Positions 33,914-43,258 of a stretch of 64,000 bases of DNA are shown here, in pieces (the first letter of the stretch is position 1; the number at the start of each line of letters is the position of its first letter). The position numbers were made by a program, and so were the translations under genes. The DNA is from Rahnella laticis (GTDB taxonomy: Bacteria; Pseudomonadota; Gammaproteobacteria; Enterobacterales; Enterobacteriaceae). Location: contig NZ_JADOBI010000004.1 in NCBI RefSeq assembly GCF_015644585.1, positions 124,001 to 188,000 on the forward strand, read 5' to 3'. The notes beneath the pieces were generated by a model. The model searched no databases. It was not told the origin of the DNA and saw only the letters and a program-made list of their open reading frames with translations.

Positions 33914-34267
33914 GTGGCTAAAAATATCGACTGGCGCGGAAGTGCATTACGCGATTTGCGGGAATTCCCTGCCGAGGCCAGAAAAAGAGCAGGCTTTGAA
34001 CTTGAGAAAATTCAGCAAGATCTTTTTCCAACAGATTGGAAATCGATTAACAGCTGGGGATCGGGTGTGATTGAAATAAAACTCGATGCATTGGCGGGTG
34101 CCTTCAGGGTGGCCTACGTCGCTAAATTTGAAGAAGCCATCTACGTTCTGCATTGTTTTCAAAAAAAGACGCAACAAACCAGCCCGAAAGATATTTCCAT
34201 TATAAAAGCCCGATATGCGGAAATCATCACAGAGCGTCAACGGAGAGAAAATGAAAGATTACATTGA
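33914..34267 (+). CDS. RelE/HigB-like toxin (DUF891, Gp49 type)
   Basis: Protein of about 117 residues of the phage-derived Gp49-like toxin family (RelE fold), predicted ribosome-dependent mRNA interferase. Typical blocks: ALRDLREFPAEARKRAGFEL near the start, VIEIKLDALAGAFRVAYVA in the middle and LHCFQKKTQQTSPKDISI towards the end. GTG 33914 has AAGGA 8 nt upstream; GTG 33908 is possible but too close to that site. The antitoxin gene starts inside its last codons (17-bp overlap). Toxin-first order is that of higBA. Confidence 0.85.
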   Translation: MAKNIDWRGSALRDLREFPAEARKRAGFELEKIQQDLFPTDWKSINSWGSGVIEIKLDALAGAFRVAYVAKFEEAIYVLHCFQKKTQQTSPKDISIIKARYAEIITERQRRENERLH

Positions 34268-34589
34268 TGTTGCCTCACGGCATATCACCCCGGCCGGAGG
34301 GAATGTTTTTGCCGACCTTGGGTTTAGTGATGATGAAGCACAGGCTTTGCATGCTGAATCACAGCAAAAAATTGCACAGACGATTGCGCTTAAAGAACAG
34401 CTAATGGCGGAAATCGCAAGCTGGATCGCCCTTCAGAATCTGCGTCAGAGCGATGCTGCAAAAGTTTTACAAGTCTCACGCCCGCGGGTTTCAGACGTCG
34501 TAAACAAGAAAACGGATAAATTTACGCTGGACACGCTGGTGATGATGCTCAGCCTGACCGGCAAGCAGGTGAAACTGGTTGTCGAATAA
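34251..34589 (+). CDS. HigA-like XRE antitoxin
   Basis: Protein of 112 residues with a C-terminal helix-turn-helix (LRQSDAAKVLQVSRPRVSDV, about 64-83) of the HTH_37/XRE type and an N-terminal helical part that should cover the toxin. ATG 34251 follows GGAGA; the frame upstream to 34215 lies in the toxin gene. It likely neutralises the toxin and represses the pair at 33883-33898. A terminator follows 8 bp after the stop. Confidence 0.87.
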   Translation: MKDYIDVASRHITPAGGNVFADLGFSDDEAQALHAESQQKIAQTIALKEQLMAEIASWIALQNLRQSDAAKVLQVSRPRVSDVVNKKTDKFTLDTLVMMLSLTGKQVKLVVE

Positions 34590-34596
34590 GTTTTTC

Positions 34597-34629
34597 AATG
34601 CAAAAAGCAGGGATTTCTCCCTGCTTTTC
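34597..34629. terminator. Bidirectional terminator, direct-repeat copy 2
   Basis: Identical over 33 bp to 33736-33768. It ends the antitoxin transcript, and on the other strand could end ddlA, whose stop is at 34651. Confidence 0.85.
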
Positions 34630-34650
34630 TTTTACAGCACATCTTACAAA

Positions 34651-35748
34651 TCAGTTCGCTGAGCTTTTGAGCTGGTTATCCTGCTCGTGTTGCTCCAGCG
34701 CCAGTTCGATCAGACGCGTGATCAGATCACTGTAATTTAAACCGCTGGCTGCCCACAGTTTCGGGTACATGCTGATGTTGGTAAATCCAGGCAGCGTGTT
34801 GATTTCATTGATAACGACGTCACCCTGTCCTGTCAGGAACACATCTACGCGCGCCATGCCCCGGCATTCCAGCACCTGAAATGCCTGCAATGCGATGGCA
34901 CGGATGCGGTCATGGGTTTCCTGAGGCAAATCGGCGGGAACGGCAATCGATGCGCCGGCTTCATTAATATACTTGGTGTCGTAGGAATAAAACTCGTCGT
35001 GCAGGATGACTTCGCCGCATAGGCTGGCCTGCGGATAATCGTTGCCGAGTACCGCGCATTCGATTTCGCGGCCCTTAATTGCGGACTCCACCAACACTTT
35101 GTGGTCGAAACTGAACGCTTTTTCCAGTGCAGTCAGGAAACCCGCTTCGTCATTCACTTTGCTGACGCCGACGGACGATCCCTGATTAGCCGGTTTGATA
35201 AATAACGGTAAACCGAGCTGCTTGGAAACTTCAGCGAACGTATATTTCTGACGGTTTGCACGGGTCAGGGTGACAAAAGGCGCAACGGACAAACCCGCGT
35301 CGCGCAACAGTCGCTTGGTCACATCTTTATCCATGCTGACGGCCGAACCCAATACGCCGGAACCTGCGAACGCAATGTTTGCCATGCGCAGCAGCCCCTG
35401 TAATGAACCATCTTCGCCCAGCGTTCCGTGAACAATCGGGAAGATCACGTCCACCTGCGACAATGCGCTGGCGCTGTGCGTTTCAATCAGCTGATTTTCA
35501 GTCTGCCCCGGAATGAGCGCGACCTGATTATTCGAGCGGTTCAGGGCAATCAGTGACGGATTTTCAGCATTAATCAGGTAGTTACTGGCATCGTTAATAT
35601 GCCACTCGCCTTTCTTATCGATGCCCAGCAACGTCACGTCAAAACGTTCTTTATCAATGGCATCCACAATATTTTTTGCCGATTGTAATGACACTTCGTG
35701 CTCAGCCGATTTGCCGCCAAAAATGATGCCTACCCGTAATTTACTCAC
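34651..35748 (-). CDS. ddlA: D-alanine--D-alanine ligase A
   Basis: ATP-grasp ligase of 365 residues (E. coli DdlA 364), joining two D-Ala for peptidoglycan precursor synthesis in the cytosol. Landmarks: [14 protein letters not shown] near 9-22, [28 protein letters not shown] and the C-terminal [15 protein letters not shown]. The start is GTG 35748 with AAGGAG upstream; a frame extending to 35859 would overlap the cupin gene and lacks support. It ends 21 bp after the shared terminator. Confidence 0.94.
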   Translation of the reverse strand: MSKLRVGIIFGGKSAEHEVSLQSAKNIVDAIDKERFDVTLLGIDKKGEWHINDASNYLINAENPSLIALNRSNNQVALIPGQTENQLIETHSASALSQVDVIFPIVHGTLGEDGSLQGLLRMANIAFAGSGVLGSAVSMDKDVTKRLLRDAGLSVAPFVTLTRANRQKYTFAEVSKQLGLPLFIKPANQGSSVGVSKVNDEAGFLTALEKAFSFDHKVLVESAIKGREIECAVLGNDYPQASLCGEVILHDEFYSYDTKYINEAGASIAVPADLPQETHDRIRAIALQAFQVLECRGMARVDVFLTGQGDVVINEINTLPGFTNISMYPKLWAASGLNYSDLITRLIELALEQHEQDNQLKSSAN

Positions 35749-35800
35749 CTGCTGCTCCTTGTCGCCAGCCTCACGCTGGCGGCGATTTTTCTGTGTACGA

Positions 35801-36130
35801 CTAATCAACGACAAACAATTTTGCCCCGACCGGGGTTGAGGAACGGTGCGCTTCCGCATTATCCGCCACCTGATAACTCATGCCCGGCGAGAGGGTAAAG
35901 GTACGGCCATCTTCAAGGCGCGTGTGCAATTCCCCTTCCAGGCAAAACAGCACATGCCCTTTACTGCACCAGTGATCGGCCTCGTATCCTGCGGAATATT
36001 CGACGACCCGCACGCGGATATCGCCAAATTTCTGTGTGCGCCACAGCGCCATCCCAACATCGCCCGGGTGTTGGGTGGGCGTCACGTCGTTCCAGTCGGT
36101 CGTGCAAAAAGGGATCGCATCAAGCTTCAT
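35801..36130 (-). CDS. Small cupin-fold protein (DHCW-motif type)
   Basis: Single-domain cupin of 109 residues. The strand with [18 protein letters not shown] (about 53-70) carries His and Glu expected for a metal site, and the second cupin motif is around [15 protein letters not shown] (about 84-98). ATG 36130 follows GAGAAA; longer starts (to 36226) add an unlikely leader. It stands 52 bp upstream of ddlA in the same direction. No substrate can be inferred; Cys residues next to the metal site could matter. Confidence 0.75.
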   Translation of the reverse strand: MKLDAIPFCTTDWNDVTPTQHPGDVGMALWRTQKFGDIRVRVVEYSAGYEADHWCSKGHVLFCLEGELHTRLEDGRTFTLSPGMSYQVADNAEAHRSSTPVGAKLFVVD

Positions 36131-36490
36131 GAGTTTCTCAATGTCGGAAAAGGAAGGAAAGCCAGCATAAAAGTGAGCGGTAAATTTATCAATCGCTTGC
36201 TGAAAACAATTCGAAAGCCCTTTCACCGCAAAGTTGAGTAAAGGCGATTGTTCTTAGAGACAGGCGGCAGCCCGCGGATGGCAAGGTCTGTGCGCACGCC
36301 GCTAAAAAGCCCGAACCGCATGTGTTGCATGAGATGTCTGTGAGACAGGGTTCACGTTTTATCGACTATGCTTATTAGCAGTGTGACGAAACAAGCGTTA
36401 AGAAGCAGACCCGGGGCAGTAAATCGAACGCACCTCAATTCCAACGCGCTGATGACCTTATCCGGCGCGCCACAAAACAAGGAGCAACAG
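36131..36490. other. Intergenic region upstream of the semialdehyde dehydrogenase
   Basis: Divergent region of 360 bp. CTATGCT (36366-36372) followed by TATTAG resembles a sigma-S -10 element facing the dehydrogenase gene, but no good -35 is seen. Nothing else recognised. Confidence 0.4.
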
Positions 36491-37870
36491 ATGCCATATC
36501 AGACGATAAATCCTTTCAATAACAAGCTCATCAAAGAATATCAGACGCACAATGACAAGCAGGTTGAAGAAGCGTTGTCTACCGCGCATGCCCTGTATAA
36601 ATCCGACTGGGCACAGGGAGATATCAAACAGCGGATCAAAGTGCTGCATAAATTGTCCGAGCTGATGGCTTCGCGGGTCGATGAACTGGCAGAAGTGGTC
36701 AGCGTGGAGATGGGAAAACTCATCGGTCAGAGCCGTGGCGAAGTACAGATTTGCGCGGATATTGCGAAATTCTACGCGGAAAACGCAGAGGAATTTCTCA
36801 AACCTGTGCCGTATAAATCTGACCTCGGCGAAGCCTGGGTCGAGCATCACCCGATTGGCGTAATCATGGCCGTCGAGCCGTGGAACTTCCCGTTCTATCA
36901 GCTAATGCGCGTGCTTGCGCCGAATCTCGCGTCCGGTAACAGCGTGCTGGTAAAACACGCCAGCATCGTGCCGCATTGCGCAGAAACTTTTGAGAAACTG
37001 GTTTCTGAAGCCGGTGCGCCAAAAGGTGCCTATACCAATCTGTTTATTTCGCAGGATCAGGTCGCATCGATCATTGATGACGATCGCGTTCAGGGCGTCG
37101 CACTGACCGGTTCGGAAAAAGCCGGGGCAATTGTGGCGGCGCGTGCAGCCGGCAAACTGAAAAAATCCACGCTCGAACTGGGCGGAAATGACGTTTTCGC
37201 AGTGCTGGATGATGCCGATATTGATCACGCCGCCAAAGCCGGTGCTCAGGCGCGTGTTTCCAACGCCGGGCAGGTTTGTACCGCCGCCAAGCGCTTTATT
37301 ATTCATGAAAAAGTGGCCGATGAATTCCTGAAAAAATTCACCGAACACTTCAAGGCACTGAAAATCGGCGACCCGCTGGATAAATCCACCACGCTGGGGC
37401 CGTTGTCTTCAGCCGACGCGGTGAAAACGCTGAGCAAACAGGTGGATGACGCCGTGAAGCACGGTGCAAAACTGCATTTCGGTGGCAAGAAAGTGGCGGG
37501 AAATCCGGGCAACTTCTTCGAGCCAACGATCCTCACGCACATCACGCGTGATAATCCGGCTTACTTCGAGGAGTTTTTCGGCCCGGTTGCGCAGGTTTAT
37601 ATCGTCAAAAACGACGAGGAACTGGTGAAACTGGCCAACGACTCACATTACGGTCTGGGCGGTTCGGTATTCACGACCGATCTCAACCGTGCCCGTAAGC
37701 TGGCAAGCCAGATTGAAACCGGGATGGTGTACGTCAATTCACCGACAGATACCGCCGCCGAGTTGCCTTTCGGAGGGGTAAAACGCTCCGGTTTTGGCCG
37801 CGAGCTTTCAGACCTGGGGATCAAAGAGTTTGTGAACCAAAAACTGGTGGTGCTTGCCGCGAAGTCTTAA
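36491..37870 (+). CDS. sad: NAD-dependent succinate-semialdehyde dehydrogenase (Sad/YneI type)
   Basis: Aldehyde dehydrogenase of 459 residues (E. coli Sad 462), oxidising succinate semialdehyde or a similar semialdehyde to the acid with NAD(P). Active-site Glu is in LELGGND and catalytic Cys in NAGQVCTAAKRF (about 262-273); the N-terminal PWNFPFYQLMR block is also typical. ATG 36491 has AAGGAG 6 nt upstream; the frame open from 36368 lacks a site. No aminotransferase or regulator is adjacent. A 10-bp hairpin follows at 37897-37920. Confidence 0.85.
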   Translation: MPYQTINPFNNKLIKEYQTHNDKQVEEALSTAHALYKSDWAQGDIKQRIKVLHKLSELMASRVDELAEVVSVEMGKLIGQSRGEVQICADIAKFYAENAEEFLKPVPYKSDLGEAWVEHHPIGVIMAVEPWNFPFYQLMRVLAPNLASGNSVLVKHASIVPHCAETFEKLVSEAGAPKGAYTNLFISQDQVASIIDDDRVQGVALTGSEKAGAIVAARAAGKLKKSTLELGGNDVFAVLDDADIDHAAKAGAQARVSNAGQVCTAAKRFIIHEKVADEFLKKFTEHFKALKIGDPLDKSTTLGPLSSADAVKTLSKQVDDAVKHGAKLHFGGKKVAGNPGNFFEPTILTHITRDNPAYFEEFFGPVAQVYIVKNDEELVKLANDSHYGLGGSVFTTDLNRARKLASQIETGMVYVNSPTDTAAELPFGGVKRSGFGRELSDLGIKEFVNQKLVVLAAKS

Positions 37871-37896
37871 TACCCGTCTGCACTTTCCCGTAACAC

Positions 37897-37920
37897 TTCC
37901 CTCTCCGCCCGGAGAGGGAA
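37897..37920. terminator. Perfect 10-bp hairpin after the dehydrogenase gene
   Basis: TTCCCTCTCC-GCCC-GGAGAGGGAA, followed by ATTCCCTCCCT rather than a T-run. It may be a weak terminator or a degenerate arm of the CTCCCC/GGGGAG palindrome family. Confidence 0.5.
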
Positions 37921-38027
37921 ATTCCCTCCCTCCGCCGGTCTTTTGTGATCCCTTGATTAATGACAAAGCGGCATACCCGCCAGCCTCTCTATAATCAGGC
38001 CCGTTTGTCTTCCCACTGGTAAATCAC

Positions 38028-39149
38028 ATGGCGTATGAACTCAATCTGGACTGGCCGGAATTTTTAGAAAAATACTGGCAGAAACAACCTGTTGTATTAA
38101 AAAAAGCATTTACAAACTTTGTCGATCCGATCACTCCCGATGAATTAGCCGGCCTTGCGATGGAACCTGAAGTGGACAGCCGTCTGGTGAGCCATAAAAA
38201 TGGTGAATGGCAGGCGAGCAACGGGCCTTTTGAGCATTTCGACGGGCTGGGTGATACCGGCTGGTCGCTGCTGGCGCAGGCGGTGAACCACTGGCATCTG
38301 CCCGCGGCTGAACTGGTTCGCCCGTTCCGCGTGCTGCCGGACTGGCGTCTGGATGACCTGATGATCTCCTATTCTGTGCCCGGCGGCGGCGTTGGCCCGC
38401 ATATCGATCAGTACGATGTGTTTATCATTCAGGGAATGGGCAGCCGTCGCTGGCGCGTGGGCGATGCCTTGCCGATGCGCCAGTTCTGCCCGCATCCGGC
38501 GTTGCTGCATGTCGATCCGTTTACGCCGATCATCGATGAAGATCTCGAGCCGGGCGACATTCTGTACATTCCGCCGGGCTTCCCGCACGACGGTTTTACC
38601 CATGAAACCGCGCTCAACTATTCCGTCGGTTTCCGTGGCCCGAATACCCGCGACTTTATCAGCAGCTTTGCCGATTACGCGCTGGAAAATGATTTAGGTG
38701 GCGACCACTATAGTGATCCGGATTTAACGCTGCGCGATCATGTGGGCAAAGTAGAAGAATACGAGCTGGATCGCGTGCGCAATATGATGCATGACCTGAT
38801 CAATCAGCCGGAAGCGTTCAGACAGTGGTTCGGACGTTTTGCAACCACACCGCGCCATGAGCTGGACATCGCACCCGCCGAACCGCCCTATGAAACCCAC
38901 GAAATCGTGGATGCACTGATGCAGGGCGACAGCCTGACCCGTCTGAGCGGTCTGCGCGTGCTGAACGTCGGCGACCGTTTCTTCGTCAACAGTGAAGCGC
39001 TGGAAACCGATCAACATCAGGCGGCGGATGCGCTTTGCCGTTTCATGCTGATCGGTAAAAAAGAGCTGGGCGATGCCGTGCAGGATCCGGCGTTCATGGC
39101 CGTGTTCACCGATCTGGTGAATCAGGGTTACTGGTATTTTGACGAGTAA
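38028..39149 (+). CDS. roxA: Ribosomal oxygenase RoxA (YcfD), uL16 arginine hydroxylase
   Basis: JmjC-type 2-oxoglutarate/Fe(II) oxygenase of 373 residues, equal in length to E. coli YcfD, which hydroxylates an arginine of ribosomal protein L16. The iron ligands His125 and Asp127 (GPHIDQYD) and His187 (GFPHDGF) fall at the same residue numbers as in E. coli. The C-terminal part from about 215 is the dimerisation/winged-helix region. It starts after a 157-bp gap and ends before a strong terminator. Confidence 0.95.
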   Translation: MAYELNLDWPEFLEKYWQKQPVVLKKAFTNFVDPITPDELAGLAMEPEVDSRLVSHKNGEWQASNGPFEHFDGLGDTGWSLLAQAVNHWHLPAAELVRPFRVLPDWRLDDLMISYSVPGGGVGPHIDQYDVFIIQGMGSRRWRVGDALPMRQFCPHPALLHVDPFTPIIDEDLEPGDILYIPPGFPHDGFTHETALNYSVGFRGPNTRDFISSFADYALENDLGGDHYSDPDLTLRDHVGKVEEYELDRVRNMMHDLINQPEAFRQWFGRFATTPRHELDIAPAEPPYETHEIVDALMQGDSLTRLSGLRVLNVGDRFFVNSEALETDQHQAADALCRFMLIGKKELGDAVQDPAFMAVFTDLVNQGYWYFDE

Positions 39150-39172
39150 TATTTCGGTTGCCCGTTTATGAC

Positions 39173-39204
39173 AAAAGGCGGCATCCGGTGGATGCCGCCT
39201 TTTT
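39173..39204. terminator. Bidirectional terminator roxA / phnE
   Basis: Perfect 14-bp stem (39173-39186 with 39190-39203), loop GGT, with A-run before and T-run after, serving both roxA and the convergent phn genes. Confidence 0.92.
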
Positions 39205-39223
39205 AGTTTAAGACCGGTTCGAA

Positions 39224-40147
39224 TCAGGGTTTATACAATTCGACCGGCGGCTTCATTTTCCGCTCTTCCGGCACAAACAGATCAATCTCTTCACCCAGAA
39301 TATATTTGGCGCGCAGCATCGCTGAAATCTTGTCCATCGTCATGACGATAGCGACCAGAATCAGTGTGATAAACATCACCACATCCCAGTTCCACAACCG
39401 CATATTTTCCGCATAAACCAGACCGATACCTCCCGCGCCCACAAAACCGAGAACGGCAGCAGAACGGGTGTTGGACTCAATCTGATACAGCGACAGCGCC
39501 AGAAACGTCGGGAACGACTGCGTGAAAATACCAAAACGGTGCGTCTGTAGAGGTGATGCACCCAGCGCCCGCAGGCCGCGGCTTGGCGAGCGTTCGACTG
39601 CTTCGTGGCCTTCGGCGTAAAGCTTGCCGAGTAAGCCTAAATCCTGCATCACAATGGCCAGCACGCCGGCCAGCGGCCCCATGCCCACCGCGCGGACAAA
39701 AATCAGCCCCCAGATCGCCATATCCAGACCGCGAAGCACGTCCAGAATACGGCGGATCACCAGTGAAACCGGCCGGAGAACCGGCGTGGACATCACATTT
39801 CGCGCCGCAAGAAAAGACAGCGGCAGTGCGAGGAAAGAGGCGGTGACCGTCCCGGCAAACACAATTGCCAGCGTGATCGCAATCTGCGAGAAGTAATACA
39901 TAAACGGCCATTCGGAAACGTTGTGCCACACGAACATGCGCAGGAAATAACGTCCGACTTCGCGGGTGCCGCGCACCACTTCGCTCCACGGAATGCCGAA
40001 ATAGCTGAAGAAATAGACGTAATACAACACAATCACGACAGCCAGAATCGCCAGATAACGCAGGTAACGGCGTTGTGCGGAAAACAGGTGCGCGTGCTGC
40101 TGTTTCAGACCGGCAATAACATGAGGTTCAAGCGCGTCAGTTAACAT
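39224..40147 (-). CDS. phnE: Phosphonate ABC transporter permease PhnE, second
   Basis: Inner-membrane permease of 307 residues, BPD_transp_1 family, with about six segments; the EAA-type loop reads GLRALGASPLQTHRFGIFTQ and FVGAGGIGLVYAE follows, as usual in PhnE. The start overlaps the end of the other phnE by one base, so the two permeases are coupled and likely form a heterodimer. Final gene of phnC-D-E-E. Confidence 0.9.
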   Translation of the reverse strand: MLTDALEPHVIAGLKQQHAHLFSAQRRYLRYLAILAVVIVLYYVYFFSYFGIPWSEVVRGTREVGRYFLRMFVWHNVSEWPFMYYFSQIAITLAIVFAGTVTASFLALPLSFLAARNVMSTPVLRPVSLVIRRILDVLRGLDMAIWGLIFVRAVGMGPLAGVLAIVMQDLGLLGKLYAEGHEAVERSPSRGLRALGASPLQTHRFGIFTQSFPTFLALSLYQIESNTRSAAVLGFVGAGGIGLVYAENMRLWNWDVVMFITLILVAIVMTMDKISAMLRAKYILGEEIDLFVPEERKMKPPVELYKP

Positions 40148-41010
40148 CAGAAAGTGCCCTCCACCACGCGTTTGCGCAATTTACCCGACAGATAATCCAT
40201 CCCGGAAACCACCAGAATAATCAGCAGCAACGTCATGCTGACCTGGTCATAGCGGTCGAGCTTGATGGACGTCATCAGTTCCTGACCAATCCCGCCCGCG
40301 CCCACCAGGCCGAGGATGGTTGACTGGCGGAAGTTAATTTCCAGGCGCATAAAGCTGTAGGATAAAAAGATAGGTTTAACCTGAGGCCACATGGCGAAGC
40401 GCATGCGCTGCAAGCGCCCCGCTCCGCAGGCTCTCAGGCCGCGCACCGGTTTGTCCGACGCGGTTTCAATAGATTCGTAGAACAATTTTGTCAGGCTGCC
40501 GACAGTGTGTAAGGTCAGCGCGATAAAGCCCGGGATCGCCCCGACGCCAAACGCCATTACGCACATCACGGCCCAGGCCAGTTCAGGCATGGTTCGCAGG
40601 AAGGCCACAAACGTGCGGATACCGAACTTCACCCATTTTGGGGAATCCGTATTGCTGGCGGCGAGAAACGCCAGAATAACGGCCAGCGCGGTAGACAAAA
40701 TCGTTGAAGACAATGCCAGCTGAATAGTTTCCCAAATCAGCGGTAACTGAATATTGAGACGGTATCCCCAGTAAGCCAGAGAACCTTCGGTGTGTCCGTC
40801 TGCGAATAATAATGACCAGTGCAGAACCGGAACCGTCTGACCGATATAATCAAAAAAGCTGGGAGCTGAAACAATAATAGTTTTCAGATTAAGTTCGGAA
40901 ACATTGCCAGACCATAAATATAACAGCAGCATCAGCCCTGACCAGATCAGCGCCTCGCGCTTTTGCTTACCGCGTATATTCTGGTAATAACGATTGAAGT
41001 CTTTATTCAA
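40147..41010 (-). CDS. phnE: Phosphonate ABC transporter permease PhnE, first
   Basis: Permease of 287 residues, paralogue of the next one: loop GLRACGAGRLQRMRFAMWPQ and LGLVGAGGIGQELM. The start has a weak site. A 161-bp gap with a palindromic element separates it from phnD, so the permeases may be made at a lower level than the binding protein. Confidence 0.9.
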   Translation of the reverse strand: MNKDFNRYYQNIRGKQKREALIWSGLMLLLYLWSGNVSELNLKTIIVSAPSFFDYIGQTVPVLHWSLLFADGHTEGSLAYWGYRLNIQLPLIWETIQLALSSTILSTALAVILAFLAASNTDSPKWVKFGIRTFVAFLRTMPELAWAVMCVMAFGVGAIPGFIALTLHTVGSLTKLFYESIETASDKPVRGLRACGAGRLQRMRFAMWPQVKPIFLSYSFMRLEINFRQSTILGLVGAGGIGQELMTSIKLDRYDQVSMTLLLIILVVSGMDYLSGKLRKRVVEGTF

Positions 41011-41040
41011 AATAATATTTCCGGTTTCAGGTAATCATTA

Positions 41041-41165
41041 TTCCTCCCCCTGCGAAGGGGGAGGTCAGGAGGGGGTATTACAAACGACAATAATGATAAA
41101 ATCATTCGCTTACTGAATTGCCATTAATACCCCACCCCAACCCTCCCCTTCGCAGGGGAGGGAGC
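41041..41165. repeat. Intergenic palindromic element P3 inside the phn operon
   Basis: Third CTCCCC/GGGGAG element: left hairpin CCTCCCCCTGCGAAGGGGG (from 41043), right hairpin CCTCCCCTTCGCAGGGGAGG (41142-41161), inverted around an AT-rich centre. Being transcribed between phnD and phnE it could fold and reduce downstream expression, as REP elements do after malE. Confidence 0.82.
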
Positions 41166-41171
41166 TAAGAA

Positions 41172-42104
41172 TTAACGACCACCCTTAGTCAATTCACGCT
41201 TCATATCAATAATCTGCTGATATTCCGCCAGCGACGTTTCACCGATATGCTGTTTACCGCCAACGGCTTTCACGAAGCAGGCATGATCGTCTTTATCCAG
41301 TTTCTTAATGGCTGAAACCAGTTTCGCTTTAAATGCCGGTGGCAAATCGCTGCGAACCAAAATCGGGCCGTTAGGAATTAACGGGGATTCCCAGATAATG
41401 CGGATTTTCTTCATCAGATCCGGATGGTCCATGCGGATCATGCGGTTGAACGCGCCGGAGGTGTAGCCGGTTTCGCGATCGCCAATCATGGAAGCCCAGG
41501 TTACCGCGCCTTCAAACTGCCCGTTCAGCACGCCGAGGATATCCTGCTCGTGGCCGCCGGAGAAAGTCACACTGGAGAAGAAGTTGTTGTATTTGTTATC
41601 CGTCGTACCGCCAAACTCTTTCTTGAAAGTCTGGTTCGGGATCAGGTAACCGGACGTGGAATCCGGGTCAGCAAAGCCAAATGATTTGCCTTTCAGGTCA
41701 GACAATTTCTGGTACGGGCTGTCCGCTTTGACGACAACAACGGAGTGATAACCGCGGGATTTATCGGTGTCATCAATCACGATACCGACCAGATCCACCG
41801 CTTTCGGGTTATTAATATACACAGACGCGAACGAAGAAGGCGACATGCTTAATACCATGTCGACTTTCTTACCTAATAATCCCTGAATAACACCTGAGTA
41901 ATCGGATGAATTACGCAGTTTGGTATCCACATTTAATTCTTTATCGAAGAAATCTTTTACACACTGATTATCGCCGATTTGCTGTGTGGCGTTCTGACCA
42001 CCCAAAATACCTAAATTCAATTCTTTAGGCGCATCTTCTGCCATGCTGTGCATTGCGGTAAGGGAACCTGCAACAAAGACCGCCAGACGTAATAACTTCT
42101 TCAT
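41172..42104 (-). CDS. phnD: Phosphonate-binding protein PhnD
   Basis: Periplasmic binding protein of 310 residues: signal peptide ending at SMAED (about 22), then LNLGILGGQNATQQ and the DYSGVIQGLLGKKVDMVL and GYHSVVVVKADSPYQKLSDL blocks of the PhnD family (about 67-150). It should bind a phosphonate, phosphite or organophosphate ester. No C-P lyase or phosphonatase is in the window, so the substrate's fate is open. Confidence 0.9.
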   Translation of the reverse strand: MKKLLRLAVFVAGSLTAMHSMAEDAPKELNLGILGGQNATQQIGDNQCVKDFFDKELNVDTKLRNSSDYSGVIQGLLGKKVDMVLSMSPSSFASVYINNPKAVDLVGIVIDDTDKSRGYHSVVVVKADSPYQKLSDLKGKSFGFADPDSTSGYLIPNQTFKKEFGGTTDNKYNNFFSSVTFSGGHEQDILGVLNGQFEGAVTWASMIGDRETGYTSGAFNRMIRMDHPDLMKKIRIIWESPLIPNGPILVRSDLPPAFKAKLVSAIKKLDKDDHACFVKAVGGKQHIGETSLAEYQQIIDMKRELTKGGR

Positions 42105-42218
42105 TTAATGATGACCTTGTGTAGATTGAGAGAAAGTGAAAATAAGTACGGCTAAAATTTATTTCCGAAATAAAATACGGACTTTATTTATTAAAACATT
42201 CATTACAACGCGTGAGCA

Positions 42219-43052
42219 TCAGGAATTAACGTCGTGTTCTTCACCATATAACTGCTGCAAGATCCCGTCCGTTAACTGATCCGGATGACCATCAAAGATA
42301 ATCTGCCCTTTCGCAATGCCAATCACGCGGGTGCAGTAATCTTTCACCAGTTCTACGGAATGCAGGTTAACCATCACCGCGATGTTCTCTTCGCTGACCT
42401 TTTTCAGTGCATTCATGATGCGCAGGGTATTTTTAGGATCCAGCGAGGCAACCGGTTCATCGGCCAGCAAAATTTTTGGGTTTTGCATCAGGGCACGACA
42501 AATAGCGACACGCTGCATCTGACCACCTGAGAGGTTTTCAGCACGTTGCAGCGCATGCGGCAACATGTGCAACCATTCCAGCAGGGAAATCGCGCGGGCG
42601 CGGTCTTCGTCATCGAACTGATTAAAGAAGGATTTAAACGTGGAGGTGTGGCTCAGACGCCCCAGTAACACGTTGGTTAACACGTCCAGACGCGGAACCA
42701 GGCAGAAGTCCTGAAAAATCATGCCGCAGCCCGAGCGCCAGCGACGCAGCGCCTTGCCGGTCAGCCCTGCCAGTTGCTGCTGCTCACCGTTTTCGTAATG
42801 ACACACCACACTGCCGTCGGTTAACGGGATTGTGCCGTTAAGTACGTGCAGCAGAGTCGATTTCCCCGCACCGGAACGGCCAATGACCGCAACAAATTCA
42901 CCGGCGTGAAGATCGAAATTGATGTCATTAAGAACACGCTGACCTGATTTATAGGATTTCACCAGGCCTTTCACGTCCAGCACTTTGTTCAGATGTTGCT
43001 GCCCGGCCTGAGGATATTCAGCCTGTGCCAGCTTAAGTTGAGCTTGCGCCAT
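42219..43052 (-). CDS. phnC: Phosphonate ABC transporter ATPase PhnC
   Basis: ATPase of 277 residues with Walker [10 protein letters not shown] (about 58-66), signature [11 protein letters not shown] and Walker [13 protein letters not shown]. First gene of the operon; the 114-bp gap to phnD is without a clear terminator. The upstream region 43106-43145 has Pho-box-like direct repeats on this strand, which fits phosphate-starvation control. Confidence 0.92.
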   Translation of the reverse strand: MAQAQLKLAQAEYPQAGQQHLNKVLDVKGLVKSYKSGQRVLNDINFDLHAGEFVAVIGRSGAGKSTLLHVLNGTIPLTDGSVVCHYENGEQQQLAGLTGKALRRWRSGCGMIFQDFCLVPRLDVLTNVLLGRLSHTSTFKSFFNQFDDEDRARAISLLEWLHMLPHALQRAENLSGGQMQRVAICRALMQNPKILLADEPVASLDPKNTLRIMNALKKVSEENIAVMVNLHSVELVKDYCTRVIGIAKGQIIFDGHPDQLTDGILQQLYGEEHDVNS

Positions 43053-43105
43053 GATGCTGTCTCTCGGTTGCTATCGTTATCTGGCGTTCATTAAGCGCGA
43101 GTTTT

Positions 43106-43145
43106 GTGACACATCAATGACGATTTAGTGGACAGCATATGACAA
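43106..43145 (-). promoter_or_regulatory. Pho-box-like repeats upstream of phnC
   Basis: Read on the minus strand: TTGTCAT-ATG-CTGTCCA (43145-43128) and TCGTCAT-TGAT-GTGTCAC (43123-43106). The second has the 7-4-7 layout of the Pho box (CTGTCAT-N4-CTGTCAT) with 11 of 14 arm positions kept. It lies 55-90 bp from the phnC start. Candidate only. Confidence 0.4.
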
Positions 43146-43258
43146 AAATGTAGCAACTTAAGAGAAATCCCTCGGTAATTATCCTGAATGATGTGTAGCC
43201 TGTTATGTGGCATTTAAGTCTATGATTGCAGAGCCTACGTCAAAAAAAGGAAGATGAA

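Noticed and set aside
36351-36372. TTCACG and TATGCT as a -35/-10 pair
   Set aside because: The spacing is 10 bp, too short; only the -10-like CTATGCT is kept as a weak sigma-S hint.
39205-39235. GGTTCGAATCAGG after the roxA terminator, resembling a tRNA 3' end or att site
   Set aside because: No cloverleaf can be drawn around it, and there is no integrase or second copy.
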